Shown here: positions 7,900 to 16,261 of the stretch, in pieces
How positions within the stretch are numbered: position 1 is the first letter of the stretch
Layout of the letters: every line of letters begins with the position of its first letter
Origin: Microbacterium sp. SORGH_AS_0428
GTDB taxonomy: Bacteria > Actinomycetota > Actinomycetes > Actinomycetales > Microbacteriaceae
Assembly (NCBI RefSeq): GCF_031453615.1
Contig: NZ_JAVIZT010000001.1
Span: forward strand, 1,612,001 to 1,676,000
Reading direction: 5' to 3'
DNA length: 64,000 nt
The notes under the pieces: generated by a model
The model's input: only the letters and a program-made list of their open reading frames with translations
Database searches by the model: none
What the model was told of the DNA's origin: nothing
Position numbers and translations under genes: made by a program

Positions 7900-8868
7900 A
7901 TGGTGCCGCGCGAGGAGTCGATGGGTCCGCAGGGGCCCGACCTCGTCTACGGGTGGCTGAATCCCGCATCCGCTGAGAAGGACGCGCGGGACAACGACGA
8001 CGTCATCGTCGTATCGGGGATGACGGGCGAACCCCCGTCCGTGCGGGCGAGCTTCGCTCTCGGCGCGTTGGAGGTCGCTCTCGTCGCGGGCGGAGCGGTC
8101 GAGGTCGAGCCGTGGGAGACCTCGCGCCAGTGGCAGGGCGTCGTCGTGGGCTACCTCGTCTCGGGCTCGATGCGCGTCTCGCAGGAGGAGCGTACGGTCG
8201 ATCTGGCACCCGGCGACGTCGTGCTCTACACCGGCGCCCACGGCTACCGCATCAGCGCGCCGGATGCGCACGAGTACCTGCTCGTGCGCATCCCGACCTC
8301 CGTCCTGGCGCTGCGCCACGGCGAGCTGACGACGCTGCTCGCCGCCGACCTCACCTCGCTGGGCGCCACACGCCTGCTCCGGGCGGTGATGTCGACCCTG
8401 GCCTCGCCGGATTCCCGACCGTCCGACGCCGCTGCCGGTCATGTCGCGGACGCGCTCGTCGCCGCCGTGCACGCGGTGCTCGCCGACGGCCGCGCGCCCG
8501 GCACCGCGACCGTGCTCTCGCTGTTCCACTCGCTCGTGCTGTGGATCGAGGAGCATCTCCAGGATGCGGAACTCGACGCCGTGCGCATCGCACGAGCGCA
8601 CGAGCTGTCGCCCCGCACGGTGCGGCGAGTGTTCGCCGCCAACGGCGTGACGGTGTCGAGTCTCGTGCGCGAGCGCCGCCTCGAGCGCATCCGCGACGAA
8701 CTCGTCGACCCCGGCCACGCCCGCGAGAGCATCGGCACGATCGCCGCGCGCTGGGGGTTCCCCGACCCCGCCACCCTCTCGAGCGCCTTCACACGACGGT
8801 ACGGCGCCTCGCCGCGACGGTACCGCGCCGACCTGCAACGACAGGGACAGCCCGGCGCCGCCGACTGA
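7900..8868 (+). CDS. AraC family transcriptional regulator
   Basis: Regulator of about 322 aa with an N-terminal cupin-like ligand domain (YLVSGSMRVSQEERTVDLAPGD near residues 86-107) and a C-terminal double helix-turn-helix (about 225-315): VRIARAHELSPRTVRRVF and IGTIAARWGFPDPATLSSAFTRRYG, ending SPRRYR. The AraC-binding-like N-domain with this C-terminus is common in regulators of aromatic catabolism. ATG at 7900 is taken; another in-frame ATG at 7921 would shorten it by seven residues. Its stop abuts the convergent pcaC stop with no gap. It may regulate the acetyltransferase or pca genes; the sequence does not decide. Confidence 0.87.
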   Translation: MVPREESMGPQGPDLVYGWLNPASAEKDARDNDDVIVVSGMTGEPPSVRASFALGALEVALVAGGAVEVEPWETSRQWQGVVVGYLVSGSMRVSQEERTVDLAPGDVVLYTGAHGYRISAPDAHEYLLVRIPTSVLALRHGELTTLLAADLTSLGATRLLRAVMSTLASPDSRPSDAAAGHVADALVAAVHAVLADGRAPGTATVLSLFHSLVLWIEEHLQDAELDAVRIARAHELSPRTVRRVFAANGVTVSSLVRERRLERIRDELVDPGHARESIGTIAARWGFPDPATLSSAFTRRYGASPRRYRADLQRQGQPGAAD

Positions 8869-9267
8869 TCATTCCTCGGCGAAGACGTCCTTGACGATGC
8901 GGAACGCGGTGTTCGCCGCGGGCACGCCGCAGTAGATCGCCGACTGCAGCACGACCTCGACGATCTCGTCACGGCTCAGTCCGTTGCGCTGCGCGGCGCG
9001 CACGTGCATCGCGAACTCCTCGTGGTGGCCGAGGGCGATGAGCGCCGTCAGCACCGCGATCGAGCGGTCGCGCCGGGCCAGACCCGGCCGCGACCAGATG
9101 TCGCCCCACGCGTAGCGCGTGATGAGGTCCTGGAAGTCCGCTGTCTCGGGTGCCGTGCCGGCGACCGCGCGATCGACGTGCGCGTCGCCGAGCACCTCGC
9201 GGCGCACCCGCATCCCGTCGTCGTAACGCTGCTCGTCGGTGCGGCCCTCACCGTTCGGCCGGCTCAT
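8869..9267 (-). CDS. pcaC: 4-carboxymuconolactone decarboxylase
   Basis: AhpD-like alpha-helical decarboxylase of 132 aa that converts 4-carboxymuconolactone to 3-oxoadipate enol-lactone. The conserved family signature is visible: RREVLGDAHVDRA near residue 22, ITRYAWGDIWSRPGL near 48, ALGHHEEFAMHVRAA near 76 and QSAIYCGVPAAN near 107. The ATG at 9267 overlaps the pcaD stop as ATGA. It is last gene of the pcaHGBDC unit. In Rhodococcus and Streptomyces pcaC and pcaD are often fused as pcaL; here they are separate and in the order D then C. Confidence 0.93.
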   Translation of the reverse strand: MSRPNGEGRTDEQRYDDGMRVRREVLGDAHVDRAVAGTAPETADFQDLITRYAWGDIWSRPGLARRDRSIAVLTALIALGHHEEFAMHVRAAQRNGLSRDEIVEVVLQSAIYCGVPAANTAFRIVKDVFAEE

Positions 9268-10043
9268 CGCGCGACCTCGCGGAAGAACTCGCGCAGCACG
9301 GCCGCGGTCTGCTCAGGCTGTTCGGCCGGCGGGAGGTGCGCGGCAGACTCGATCACCGCGACGCGCCCGTCGCGGACGCCCTCGGCGATCTCGACGCTCT
9401 TCGCCTCCGGCGCCACCTGGTCGTCGCGCCCGAACACCGCGAGCACGGGAGCCGCGATCTCGCCCAGCCGCGGGCGCACGTCGTACGCGGCGAGCGCTTC
9501 GCAGCACCGGGCGTACCCCTCGTCGTCCGCATCCTGCAGCGCGTGCAGCAGCCGGCCGCTCAGCTCCGGGCGGCGCTCGATCGAGCCCGGGGCGAACCAG
9601 CGCTGCGCCGAGCCGATGATCACCGACGAGGTGGACTGGGCGCGCACCTGGGCCGCCCGTTCGTGCCAGCTCGCCGCATCTCCCAGCTGAGCGCCGGAGG
9701 CGACGATCGCCGCGCCGCGCACGAGGCTCGCATGGCGCAGGAGCAGTTCGAGTCCGGTCGCGCCGCCGAGCGACACTCCCGCGTAGAGGATGCGGTCGCC
9801 GCCGATCGAGCGGACGGCATCGGCGACGGCATCGGCGATCTCGGCGACCGTGAACGGCGCGGTCGCCGCGGGCGCAGCTCCGTGGCCGGGAAGATCCCAA
9901 CTCACGACGCGGTAGTCGTCCACGAGGAGAGGCACCACGTCCTCCCACAGGATCGTCGACGTGCCCAGCGACGGACCGAGCACGACCAGCGGCGCGTCGG
10001 CAGGGCCGGTCGGCTCGGTCAGGGCGATCACGGGTTGCGTCAT
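9264..10043 (-). CDS. pcaD: 3-oxoadipate enol-lactonase
   Basis: Alpha/beta hydrolase of 259 aa that opens 3-oxoadipate enol-lactone to 3-oxoadipate. Motifs: LGPSLGTSTILWEDVV near residue 22 (typical PcaD N-terminus), DLPGHGAAP near 50, nucleophile elbow GVSLGG with serine 91, aspartate in FGRDDQVAP and histidine in SAAHLPPAEQPE. The start at 10043 overlaps the pcaB stop and the end overlaps pcaC, so the three are tightly coupled. The hydrolases at 2163 and 4073 lack this N-terminal signature and context. Confidence 0.93.
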   Translation of the reverse strand: MTQPVIALTEPTGPADAPLVVLGPSLGTSTILWEDVVPLLVDDYRVVSWDLPGHGAAPAATAPFTVAEIADAVADAVRSIGGDRILYAGVSLGGATGLELLLRHASLVRGAAIVASGAQLGDAASWHERAAQVRAQSTSSVIIGSAQRWFAPGSIERRPELSGRLLHALQDADDEGYARCCEALAAYDVRPRLGEIAAPVLAVFGRDDQVAPEAKSVEIAEGVRDGRVAVIESAAHLPPAEQPEQTAAVLREFFREVAR

Positions 10044-11479
10044 GCAGGCTCCTCCGTCGGCGCTTCGATGCTCTCGCGGGCCGCATCCGCCGGCGCGTCG
10101 GCGACAGCCCGGTCGACGAGGGCACCCGCGAGTCCCGTGTAGGCGGCGGGATCCAGCAGGGCGTCGACGTCGTCGGCGGGATGCGGCGCGCCGGGCACCC
10201 GATCGAGCGCCGCCTCGAGCGCCTCGCGCACGAGCGCGCGGAGGTCGCCGCCGGCGGTCGCGGCCCCGACGATGCGGCGCACCTCGTCGGACCCGATCAC
10301 GGGCGAGAGCACGAGGGACAGCCGTTCCGACACCAGTAGGCCGTCGGTCGCGGCGAGCGCACGGGCCACGGCGCCCTCGTCCACCTGCAGTCCGGTCACG
10401 AGCGCAAGGGTCGTCTCGGCGGCACCGAGCGCGAGGCGCAGCAGTTCCCGCAGCGTCGGCCACTCCGCGTGCCACGCCCCGTCGGGGCGCTCGTCCGCGG
10501 CGAGCGCGGCCGCGAGGTGCAGCGTTGCTCCCAGCTGCGGCGCACGCAACGCCGCCGAGCGTACGAGCACGGCACCGGTGGGGTTGCGCTTCTGGGGCAT
10601 CGCACTCGACCCGCCCCCGACGCCCTCCGCGAGCTCGCCGATCTCGGTGCGCGAGCCGGTGGCGACATCCGTGGCGAGCTTGCCCACTGCGTCGATCGCC
10701 TGCACGAGTGCATCGCCGAGCTCGGTCACGGGCCATCGCGAGACGTGCCACGGCGCGTCCGGGGCGGCGAGCGCGAGCTCTGCGGCATACGCGGACGGAA
10801 GAGCGGCTGCCGCATCCGTTCCGCCGATCTCGACGAAGGATGCGAGGGTGCCGCCCGCGCCTGCCAGCTGCGCGGGAAGCTGCTCGACGGCGTCGCCGAG
10901 CCGGACGCGTGCGCGTGTGACACCGCGCAACCATCCCGCGGCGCGGGCGCCCACGGTGGTCGGCACGGCCTGCTGCGTCAGCGTGCGGGCGGCGGCGACC
11001 GTGTCGCGGTGGACGACGGCGAACCCGGAGAGCTGCGCCTCGACCTGCCGCAGCACCCCCAGCAGGTGCAGCCCCGCACGCCGGGAGACCAGCATGAGCG
11101 CCGAGTCGAGGATGTCCTGGCTCGTGGCGCCGCGGTGCAGCCACGGACGTACCTGGATCGACGCGCGATCGTCGAGCCGGGCGATGAGCGGGATGACCGG
11201 ATTCCCGCCCGCGACGGCCGCGCTCGCCAGCCGGGCGGTGTCGAGCCAGTCGGCATCGACGAGCGTGCCGCCCCCGGACCACCCGAACTCCTCGGATGCG
11301 GCCGTGGCGACGGCATCCGGCGCGACACCGACGCCCGCCCAGGCCCGCACGAGGGCGACCTCGGCGGTCACGAGGGCGGCAGCCACGGCATCGTCGGCCA
11401 CGAGAGCGTCGTGCGACACCGTCACCGGGGACAGCAGCCCGACATCCGTGAAGGGCGCCCCGGGTTCGTCAGAAGGCAA
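10040..11479 (-). CDS. pcaB: 3-carboxy-cis,cis-muconate cycloisomerase
   Basis: Fumarase/aspartase superfamily enzyme (479 aa) that lactonises 3-carboxy-cis,cis-muconate to 4-carboxymuconolactone. The superfamily signature GSSAMPQKRNP is at about residues 288-298, with RGATSQDILD near 115 and TQQAVPTT near 160. I propose the TTG at 11479 as start: AAGGAG lies ten bases upstream within pcaG and the TTG overlaps the pcaG stop by 11 bases, which fits the coupled operon. The longer in-frame reading to 11812 lies wholly in pcaG. Alternative GTG starts near residues 18-20 would cut into the conserved N-terminus. Confidence 0.9.
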   Translation of the reverse strand: MPSDEPGAPFTDVGLLSPVTVSHDALVADDAVAAALVTAEVALVRAWAGVGVAPDAVATAASEEFGWSGGGTLVDADWLDTARLASAAVAGGNPVIPLIARLDDRASIQVRPWLHRGATSQDILDSALMLVSRRAGLHLLGVLRQVEAQLSGFAVVHRDTVAAARTLTQQAVPTTVGARAAGWLRGVTRARVRLGDAVEQLPAQLAGAGGTLASFVEIGGTDAAAALPSAYAAELALAAPDAPWHVSRWPVTELGDALVQAIDAVGKLATDVATGSRTEIGELAEGVGGGSSAMPQKRNPTGAVLVRSAALRAPQLGATLHLAAALAADERPDGAWHAEWPTLRELLRLALGAAETTLALVTGLQVDEGAVARALAATDGLLVSERLSLVLSPVIGSDEVRRIVGAATAGGDLRALVREALEAALDRVPGAPHPADDVDALLDPAAYTGLAGALVDRAVADAPADAARESIEAPTEEPA

Positions 11480-12026
11480 GGAAAACGGTCTCCTTCTCGC
11501 CCTGCAGGTGGATGTCGTGGGTGAGATCACCCTCGGGCGTGCGCGTCGCGATGAGCGTAGCGCGCTCATGGGGCTCCAGCGAGGCGAGCAGCGGATCCAC
11601 TGCGAGCAGCTCCTCGTCGTCGGGCAGGTAGATGCGGGTGTGCAGCTTGTTCGGGAGCCCGCGTGCGAAGACGACGGCCGCGAAGAACGGCGCCTTGCCG
11701 TCGATCGGACCGGGGTTGCGCGTCCAGAAGTCGTACGCGCCCTCATCCGTCGTGAAGCTGCGGCCGAAGCCGGTGAAGGTGTGGTCGTCGCGGCGACGTG
11801 AACCGCGCGCACGGGAGATCGTGCCGTCGGTGTCGGCGCCCCAGATCTCGATCACGGCGTCGGGGATCGGAGCCCCGGCTCCGTCGTAGATCGTGCCCGA
11901 CAGCACGATCGCGCCGCTGGAGTGCGGGAAGACCACCTCGTGCATCTTGGGGTACTCGAGGCCGAAGGCGAAGAAGGGGCCGACCGTCTGGCCGGAGGTC
12001 GCGGGAAGGCGCGTGGCTTCGGACAT
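11469..12026 (-). CDS. pcaG: protocatechuate 3,4-dioxygenase, alpha subunit
   Basis: Intradiol ring-cleavage dioxygenase alpha chain (185 aa). It shows the alpha-type N-terminus PATSGQTVGPFFAFGLEYP, the beta-barrel segment VIEIWGADTDG and the KLHTRIYLPDDEE region, where the beta subunit carries the two iron histidines; the alpha chain lacks the full iron set, as expected. The ATG at 12026 is one base from the pcaH stop at 12028. The longer in-frame start at 12062 lies inside pcaH. It assembles with PcaH to cleave protocatechuate to 3-carboxy-cis,cis-muconate. Confidence 0.93.
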   Translation of the reverse strand: MSEATRLPATSGQTVGPFFAFGLEYPKMHEVVFPHSSGAIVLSGTIYDGAGAPIPDAVIEIWGADTDGTISRARGSRRRDDHTFTGFGRSFTTDEGAYDFWTRNPGPIDGKAPFFAAVVFARGLPNKLHTRIYLPDDEELLAVDPLLASLEPHERATLIATRTPEGDLTHDIHLQGEKETVFLAF

Positions 12027-12027
12027 C

Positions 12028-12846
12028 TCAGTGCTCTCCCTCGGGCTCGAACCAGGTGGCATCCGGGCCGTCGACCACGATGTCCCACCGGTAGCCCATC
12101 GAGAACTCGGGCACCGTGAGGTCGTGGTCGTAGGCGGCGACGAGGCGGTCGCGATCGCGCTGATCGCGGATGGTGTTGTAGATCGGGTCGAGCGCGAACA
12201 GCGGGTCGCCGGGGAAGTACATCTGCGTGATCAGGCGCTGCGTGAAGCCGCCGCCGAAGAGCGAGAAGTGGATGTGGGCGGGCCGCCAGGCGTTGATGTG
12301 GTTCTTCCACGGGTACGGGCCGGGCTTGATGGTGGTGAACATGAAGCCGCCGTCGTCGCCCGTGATGGTGCGACCGGCGCCGGTGAAGTTCGGATCCAGC
12401 GGAGCGGGGTGCTGGTCGCGCTGATGGATGTAGCGGCCGGCCGCGTTGGCCTGCCAGATCTCGACGAGCTGGTTGGCCAACGGACGGCCCCAGCTGTCGA
12501 GCAGGCGCCCCGTCACGGTGATGCGCTCGCCCTGCGGCTCGCCGCGGTGCTGGAGGGTCAGGTCGGACTCGATCTGCGCGACGTCGCGCTGACCATAGGC
12601 GGGCGAGAACAGCTCGATGGTCTCGGGATCGACGAGCCGCGGGTTCTTGGTGGGGTGGCGCAGCAGGCTCGAGCGGTAGGGCGCGAAGTCGTAGAGCGTG
12701 GTGGGCACGTCCTCGCCGGCGGCCACGCGGCGTGCGGCGTCGGCGTGCGCGTCGGCGATCTCCTGGTTGATCTTCGACTGCGTCGGCATGTCGGCCGAGG
12801 CCAACAGCGACTCGGGAGCCGCAGCCTGGGGCGGAGGGGTGGACAT
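12028..12846 (-). CDS. pcaH: protocatechuate 3,4-dioxygenase, beta subunit
   Basis: Catalytic beta chain (272 aa) of the non-haem Fe(III) intradiol dioxygenase. The four iron ligands of the Pseudomonas enzyme (Tyr408, Tyr447, His460, His462 in its numbering) map to Tyr139 (AAGRY), Tyr178 (GPYPW), His191 and His193 (RPAHIHFS), with the same spacing. The ATG at 12846 has AAGGAGACGG upstream. First gene of pcaHGBDC; the promoter region contains a perfect IclR-type palindrome 73-93 bases before the start. Confidence 0.95.
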   Translation of the reverse strand: MSTPPPQAAAPESLLASADMPTQSKINQEIADAHADAARRVAAGEDVPTTLYDFAPYRSSLLRHPTKNPRLVDPETIELFSPAYGQRDVAQIESDLTLQHRGEPQGERITVTGRLLDSWGRPLANQLVEIWQANAAGRYIHQRDQHPAPLDPNFTGAGRTITGDDGGFMFTTIKPGPYPWKNHINAWRPAHIHFSLFGGGFTQRLITQMYFPGDPLFALDPIYNTIRDQRDRDRLVAAYDHDLTVPEFSMGYRWDIVVDGPDATWFEPEGEH

Positions 12847-12918
12847 GGAACCGTCTCCTTCGACGTCACACGGGTGGGGTGTCCAGCGTTGCATCGGCGG
12901 GCCGCATCCGACCGCCGT

Positions 12919-12939
12919 GATTCTCATTCAGTGAGAATC
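12919..12939. promoter_or_regulatory. IclR-type operator candidate, pca operon
   Basis: Perfect 8-base arms GATTCTCA and TGAGAATC around TTCAG. The palindrome overlaps the stop codon of the IclR gene and lies upstream of pcaH. PcaR/PcaU-type IclR regulators activate or repress pca operons from palindromes near the promoter, so this is the best operator candidate for pcaHGBDC. Confidence 0.55.
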
Positions 12940-13689
12940 TGATCCGCGGAGAGCCTTCGTCAGGTCCTTCGCCGCCTGGACGACCAGAGGAGCGAGACGT
13001 CGCTCGTCGGCGCCGTCGAGGTGTGTGACGACGCCGAGCGCGGTGGCCGGGAGCCCGGAGATCGTGCCGAGAGCGGCGGCGACCGAGATGTTGCCGAGCG
13101 TCATCTCCTCGCGGGTCACGGCGTAGCCACGGCGGCGAGTGAGCCCGATGTCGGCGCGGAGCACGTCGGGGTCGGTGATCGAGTGCCGCGTCTCGGGCAC
13201 GAGAGGGGCGGCGAGGTACGTGTCGAGCCAGCCCTCGTCGCACGTCGCGAGCAGCGCACGACCCACCCCCGTCGTGTGCAGCGGGTGCCGCCCGCCCGCG
13301 CGCCCGAGGGTCGGAACCGAGGCGCGCCCGGTGATCCGCCCCGCGAACAGCACGACCCCCTCCGGCGGGGTCGGAGCCTCGAGCACCGCGAGGTGGACGT
13401 TCTCCCCCGTCGCCTCGTACAGCCGCACGAGGTGGGGCAGCGACTGCTCCCGCAGCCGCAGTGCGAGAGGCGAGAGCTCGCCGAGCTCCCACATCCGCGC
13501 TCCGACGGCGTACGTGTGCGCCGAGGTGCGTTCGACGAGGCCCTCGCCGATGAGCTGCGCGAGGAGGCGATGCACCGTGGAAAGCGGCAGGCCCGCACGT
13601 TCGGCGAGCTCGGCGGCGGTGAGCTCGGGGGCGTCTTCATCGAATGCCCGCATGAGCGCCATCGCCCGACGCAGCACGCCATCCGCCAT
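12928..13689 (-). CDS. IclR family regulator, probable pca operon regulator
   Basis: IclR-type protein (253 aa): N-terminal winged helix with LTAAELAERAGLPLSTVHRLLAQL at about residues 23-46, then the effector domain with LPHLVRLYEATGENVHLAVLE, GGRHPLHTTGVGRALLA and GYAVTREEMTLGNISVAAAL. It lies directly upstream of and parallel to pcaH (81 bases apart), with an operator-like palindrome at its 3' end, so it could also be co-transcribed with pca genes. It is divergent from a second IclR gene across a repeat block. Likely effector is protocatechuate or beta-ketoadipate by family analogy, not shown here. Confidence 0.88.
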   Translation of the reverse strand: MADGVLRRAMALMRAFDEDAPELTAAELAERAGLPLSTVHRLLAQLIGEGLVERTSAHTYAVGARMWELGELSPLALRLREQSLPHLVRLYEATGENVHLAVLEAPTPPEGVVLFAGRITGRASVPTLGRAGGRHPLHTTGVGRALLATCDEGWLDTYLAAPLVPETRHSITDPDVLRADIGLTRRRGYAVTREEMTLGNISVAAALGTISGLPATALGVVTHLDGADERRLAPLVVQAAKDLTKALRGSDSH

Positions 13690-13721
13690 GCCCTCACCCT
13701 AGCCGCGGGGGTGCCGCGCGG

Positions 13722-13850
13722 GCGCATGTCCCACTTGCCGCAGCGCATGTCCCACTTGCCGCAGCGCATGTCCCACTTGCCGCAAGAATCGACCCCCAAA
13801 CCTGCAGAAAGTGGGACATGCGCGACGGGGACCTGCAGAAAGTGGGACAC
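13722..13850. repeat. Three 21-bp tandem repeats plus two inverted copies between iclR genes
   Basis: Three exact tandem copies of a 21-bp unit (13722-13742, 13743-13763, 13764-13784) beginning GCGCATGTCCCACTT. After 16 bases two inverted copies follow: AAGTGGGACATGCGC at 13809-13823, a perfect 15-base complement, and AAGTGGGACA at 13840-13849, each preceded by CCTGCAGA. The block fills the intergenic space between divergent IclR genes (starts 13689 and 13885). It could be a multi-site operator, a long hairpin, or a degenerate mobile repeat. Confidence 0.75.
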
Positions 13851-13884
13851 GGGATGCGGGGAGGATGCGTGAGATGGTGGCGGC

Positions 13885-14637
13885 ATGGCCAACTCACCGA
13901 GCGGCGACTCGATGACGGCACGCATCGTGCGCGTGCTCGAGACGTTCACCGCCGACCGCACGGTGCAGACAGCGGCGGAGATCGGCCGGCGCGCGCAGCT
14001 TCCCGCATCCACCGCGCACCGCATCGTCGACGACCTCGTCGCCGAGGGGCTGCTCGAGCGCGACGAGGAACGCCGCATCCGCATCGGCATGCACCTGTGG
14101 GAGCTCGCCCTGCGCAGTTCGACGGCGCTGCGGCTGCGGCAAGCGGCGCTTCCGGCGATGTCGGCCGTGCAGGACGTCGTCCGCGAGCACACGCAGCTGG
14201 CCGTGCTCGAGGCCGATGAGGCGCTGTTCGTCGAACGGCTCTCGCATCCGGATGCGGGTGCGAACATCACGCGCATCGCCGGCCGGCTTCCGCTGCACGC
14301 GTCGTCCGCGGGGCTCGTGCTTCTCGCCCACGCCCCCGCTGCCCTCCGCGAGCGGGTACTCGAGGCGCCCCTGCGACGCGTGGCCCGCGAGACCGTGACG
14401 GATGCCGCCGAGCTGCGCCGCATCCTCACCCGCATCCGGCGCGACGGGTACGTGATCGCGCCGGGTTCGATCGAGTCGGTGTCGACGGGGGTCGCCGTTC
14501 CGCTGCGAGAGGAGGGCGAGGTGATCGCGGCGCTGTCGGTCGTGCTGCCCCGCGACGCCGAGGCGGAGCGAGCCCTCCCGCCGCTGCGCACCGCCGCCGC
14601 CGAGATCGAGGCGGGACTGCGCGGCACCCGCGCCTGA
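13885..14637 (+). CDS. IclR family regulator, probable pobA regulator
   Basis: Second IclR protein (250 aa). The winged helix is around residues 25-48 (TAAEIGRRAQLPASTAHRIV), and the effector domain shows LPAMSAVQDVVREHTQLAVLE, RLPLHASSAGLVLLAHA and GYVIAPGSIESVSTGVAVPL. It lies upstream of pobA in the same direction, with a 250-base gap that contains a long palindrome. PobR-type IclR proteins respond to 4-hydroxybenzoate, so a PobR role is plausible but inferred from position. Confidence 0.86.
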   Translation: MANSPSGDSMTARIVRVLETFTADRTVQTAAEIGRRAQLPASTAHRIVDDLVAEGLLERDEERRIRIGMHLWELALRSSTALRLRQAALPAMSAVQDVVREHTQLAVLEADEALFVERLSHPDAGANITRIAGRLPLHASSAGLVLLAHAPAALRERVLEAPLRRVARETVTDAAELRRILTRIRRDGYVIAPGSIESVSTGVAVPLREEGEVIAALSVVLPRDAEAERALPPLRTAAAEIEAGLRGTRA

Positions 14638-14727
14638 GCGCACCCGGGCCCGGCGCCGCATCCCCGGGGCTGCGGTCCGCCCCGCATCCGCCACACTCTT
14701 CCGCATCCGCCACAGTTCGCGACTGCC

Positions 14728-14762
14728 GCATCTGCGCAAAGGTGTCGCAGCTGCGCAGATGC
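14728..14762. promoter_or_regulatory. Palindrome upstream of pobA
   Basis: Perfect 11-base arms GCATCTGCGCA (14728-14738) and TGCGCAGATGC (14752-14762) flank 13 bases, about 130 bases before the pobA ATG. It may be the operator of the adjacent IclR protein, or the terminator of that gene; the absence of a T-run leaves both open. A weaker inverted repeat CCATTC/GAATGG lies at 14802-14827. Confidence 0.4.
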
Positions 14763-14890
14763 GACGCAACTCGGGCAGACCCCGGGACGACACCCACGAG
14801 TCCCATTCAACGGGAGAGTGCGGAATGGATGCGGGAGCGCGCGGCACACTGGTGCGCAGCATCAACAGGCCCGTCGTCGAAGGAGACGCC

Positions 14891-16075
14891 ATGACCGTTA
14901 CCCGCACCCGCGTCGCCATCGTCGGCGCCGGCCCCGCCGGACTCCTGCTCTCGCACCTGCTCGCCGATGCCGGCATCGAGTCGGTCATCGTCGACTCCCG
15001 CACGCGCGAGCAGATCGAGACCACCATCCGCGCCGGCATCCTCGAACAGGGGACCGTGGATCTGCTCGTTGCCAGCGGCGCCTCCACACGCGTGCTCACC
15101 GACGGCAACCGGCACGACGGCATCGAGCTGCGCTTCGCCGGCGAGGGCCACCGCATCGACTTCCCCTCCCTGACCGGCCGCAGCGTCTGGCTCTACCCGC
15201 AGCACGAAGTGCTCAAGGATCTCGTCGCCACGCGACTCGCCGCCGGTCAGGACCTGCGCTTCGAGGTGCGCGTCGACGCGGTGACGGACGCCGCATCCGA
15301 TCGACCGCGCGTCATCGGCCAAGATGCCGACGGGCAGCGCGTGGAGATCGAGGCCGAGTTCGTCGTGGGCGCGGACGGCTCGCGCTCGGTCGTACGCCAG
15401 ACGCTCGGCGGATCTGCGGCCGGGTCGTTCCGCGAGTACCCGTTCGCCTGGTTCGGCATCCTGTGCGAGGCGCCCCCGAGCTCCGAGGAGCTCATCTACA
15501 GCAATTCGGATGCGGGTTTCGCCCTCATCAGCCAGCGCAGCAGCACGGTGCAGCGCATGTACTTCCAGTGCGACCCCGAGGCCGACCCGGACGCACTGAG
15601 CGAGGCGCAGATCTGGGACGAGCTGCAGGCGCGCGTGCCCGGCACGACCCTCAACGAGGGACCCATCTTCCAGCGGGACGTGCTGCGCTTCCGCAGTTTC
15701 GTCGCCGGCGAGCTGCGCCGCGGCCGCGTCGCGCTGATCGGCGATGCCGCGCACACCGTCCCGCCGACGGGCGCGAAGGGCATGAACCTCGCCGTCGCCG
15801 ACGTGGTGCTGCTCGACATCGCGCTGCGCGCGCTGCTGCTCTCCGGTGACGAACGACCGATCGACGCCTTCGCCGAGACGGCCTCGCGGCGGATCTGGAA
15901 GGCTCAGCACTTCTCGTGGTGGATGACCAGCATGCTCCACAACACCCCCGACGCATCCGACTTCGACCGTCGGCGGCAGCTCGGCGAGCTCCGCTCGATC
16001 ATCGACTCGGATGCCGGCCGCACCTACCTCGCCGAGGCGTACACCGGCTGGCCCTTCGAGACGCGCCTCGGCTGA
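14891..16075 (+). CDS. pobA: 4-hydroxybenzoate 3-monooxygenase
   Basis: FAD-dependent aromatic hydroxylase (394 aa) turning 4-hydroxybenzoate into protocatechuate with NAD(P)H and O2. The N-terminal dinucleotide fold VGAGPAGLLL is at residues 11-20, the PHBH word IRAGILEQGTVDLL follows near 45, the DG motif FVVGADGSRSVVRQ near 160, and GDAAHTVPPTGAKGMNLA near 285. Length equals the Pseudomonas enzyme. The ATG at 14891 has GGAGA upstream and starts the flavin fold; the longer reading to 14759 is non-conserved. It supplies substrate to PcaHG encoded 2 kb away. Confidence 0.95.
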   Translation: MTVTRTRVAIVGAGPAGLLLSHLLADAGIESVIVDSRTREQIETTIRAGILEQGTVDLLVASGASTRVLTDGNRHDGIELRFAGEGHRIDFPSLTGRSVWLYPQHEVLKDLVATRLAAGQDLRFEVRVDAVTDAASDRPRVIGQDADGQRVEIEAEFVVGADGSRSVVRQTLGGSAAGSFREYPFAWFGILCEAPPSSEELIYSNSDAGFALISQRSSTVQRMYFQCDPEADPDALSEAQIWDELQARVPGTTLNEGPIFQRDVLRFRSFVAGELRRGRVALIGDAAHTVPPTGAKGMNLAVADVVLLDIALRALLLSGDERPIDAFAETASRRIWKAQHFSWWMTSMLHNTPDASDFDRRRQLGELRSIIDSDAGRTYLAEAYTGWPFETRLG

Positions 16076-16261
16076 CGCGCCGCGCCCGCCCCCACCGGGT
16101 ACCGCGACATCCGCACGACCGCCCGCCCCCACTCTGCCCCAGCAGCCACACCGGGACCCATCCGCACCACGCGCCGTGCACACGTCGCACCGCCCCGGGC
16201 ACATCCGCCGCGCGGAAGCGGGCGCTGCGGCCGCCGACAGGCAGGGTAGAGTCCGGTGCTC

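Noticed and set aside
13722..13784. Possible CRISPR array
   Set aside because: Three 21-bp repeats are directly adjacent with no spacers, and inverted copies follow; no cas genes are nearby.
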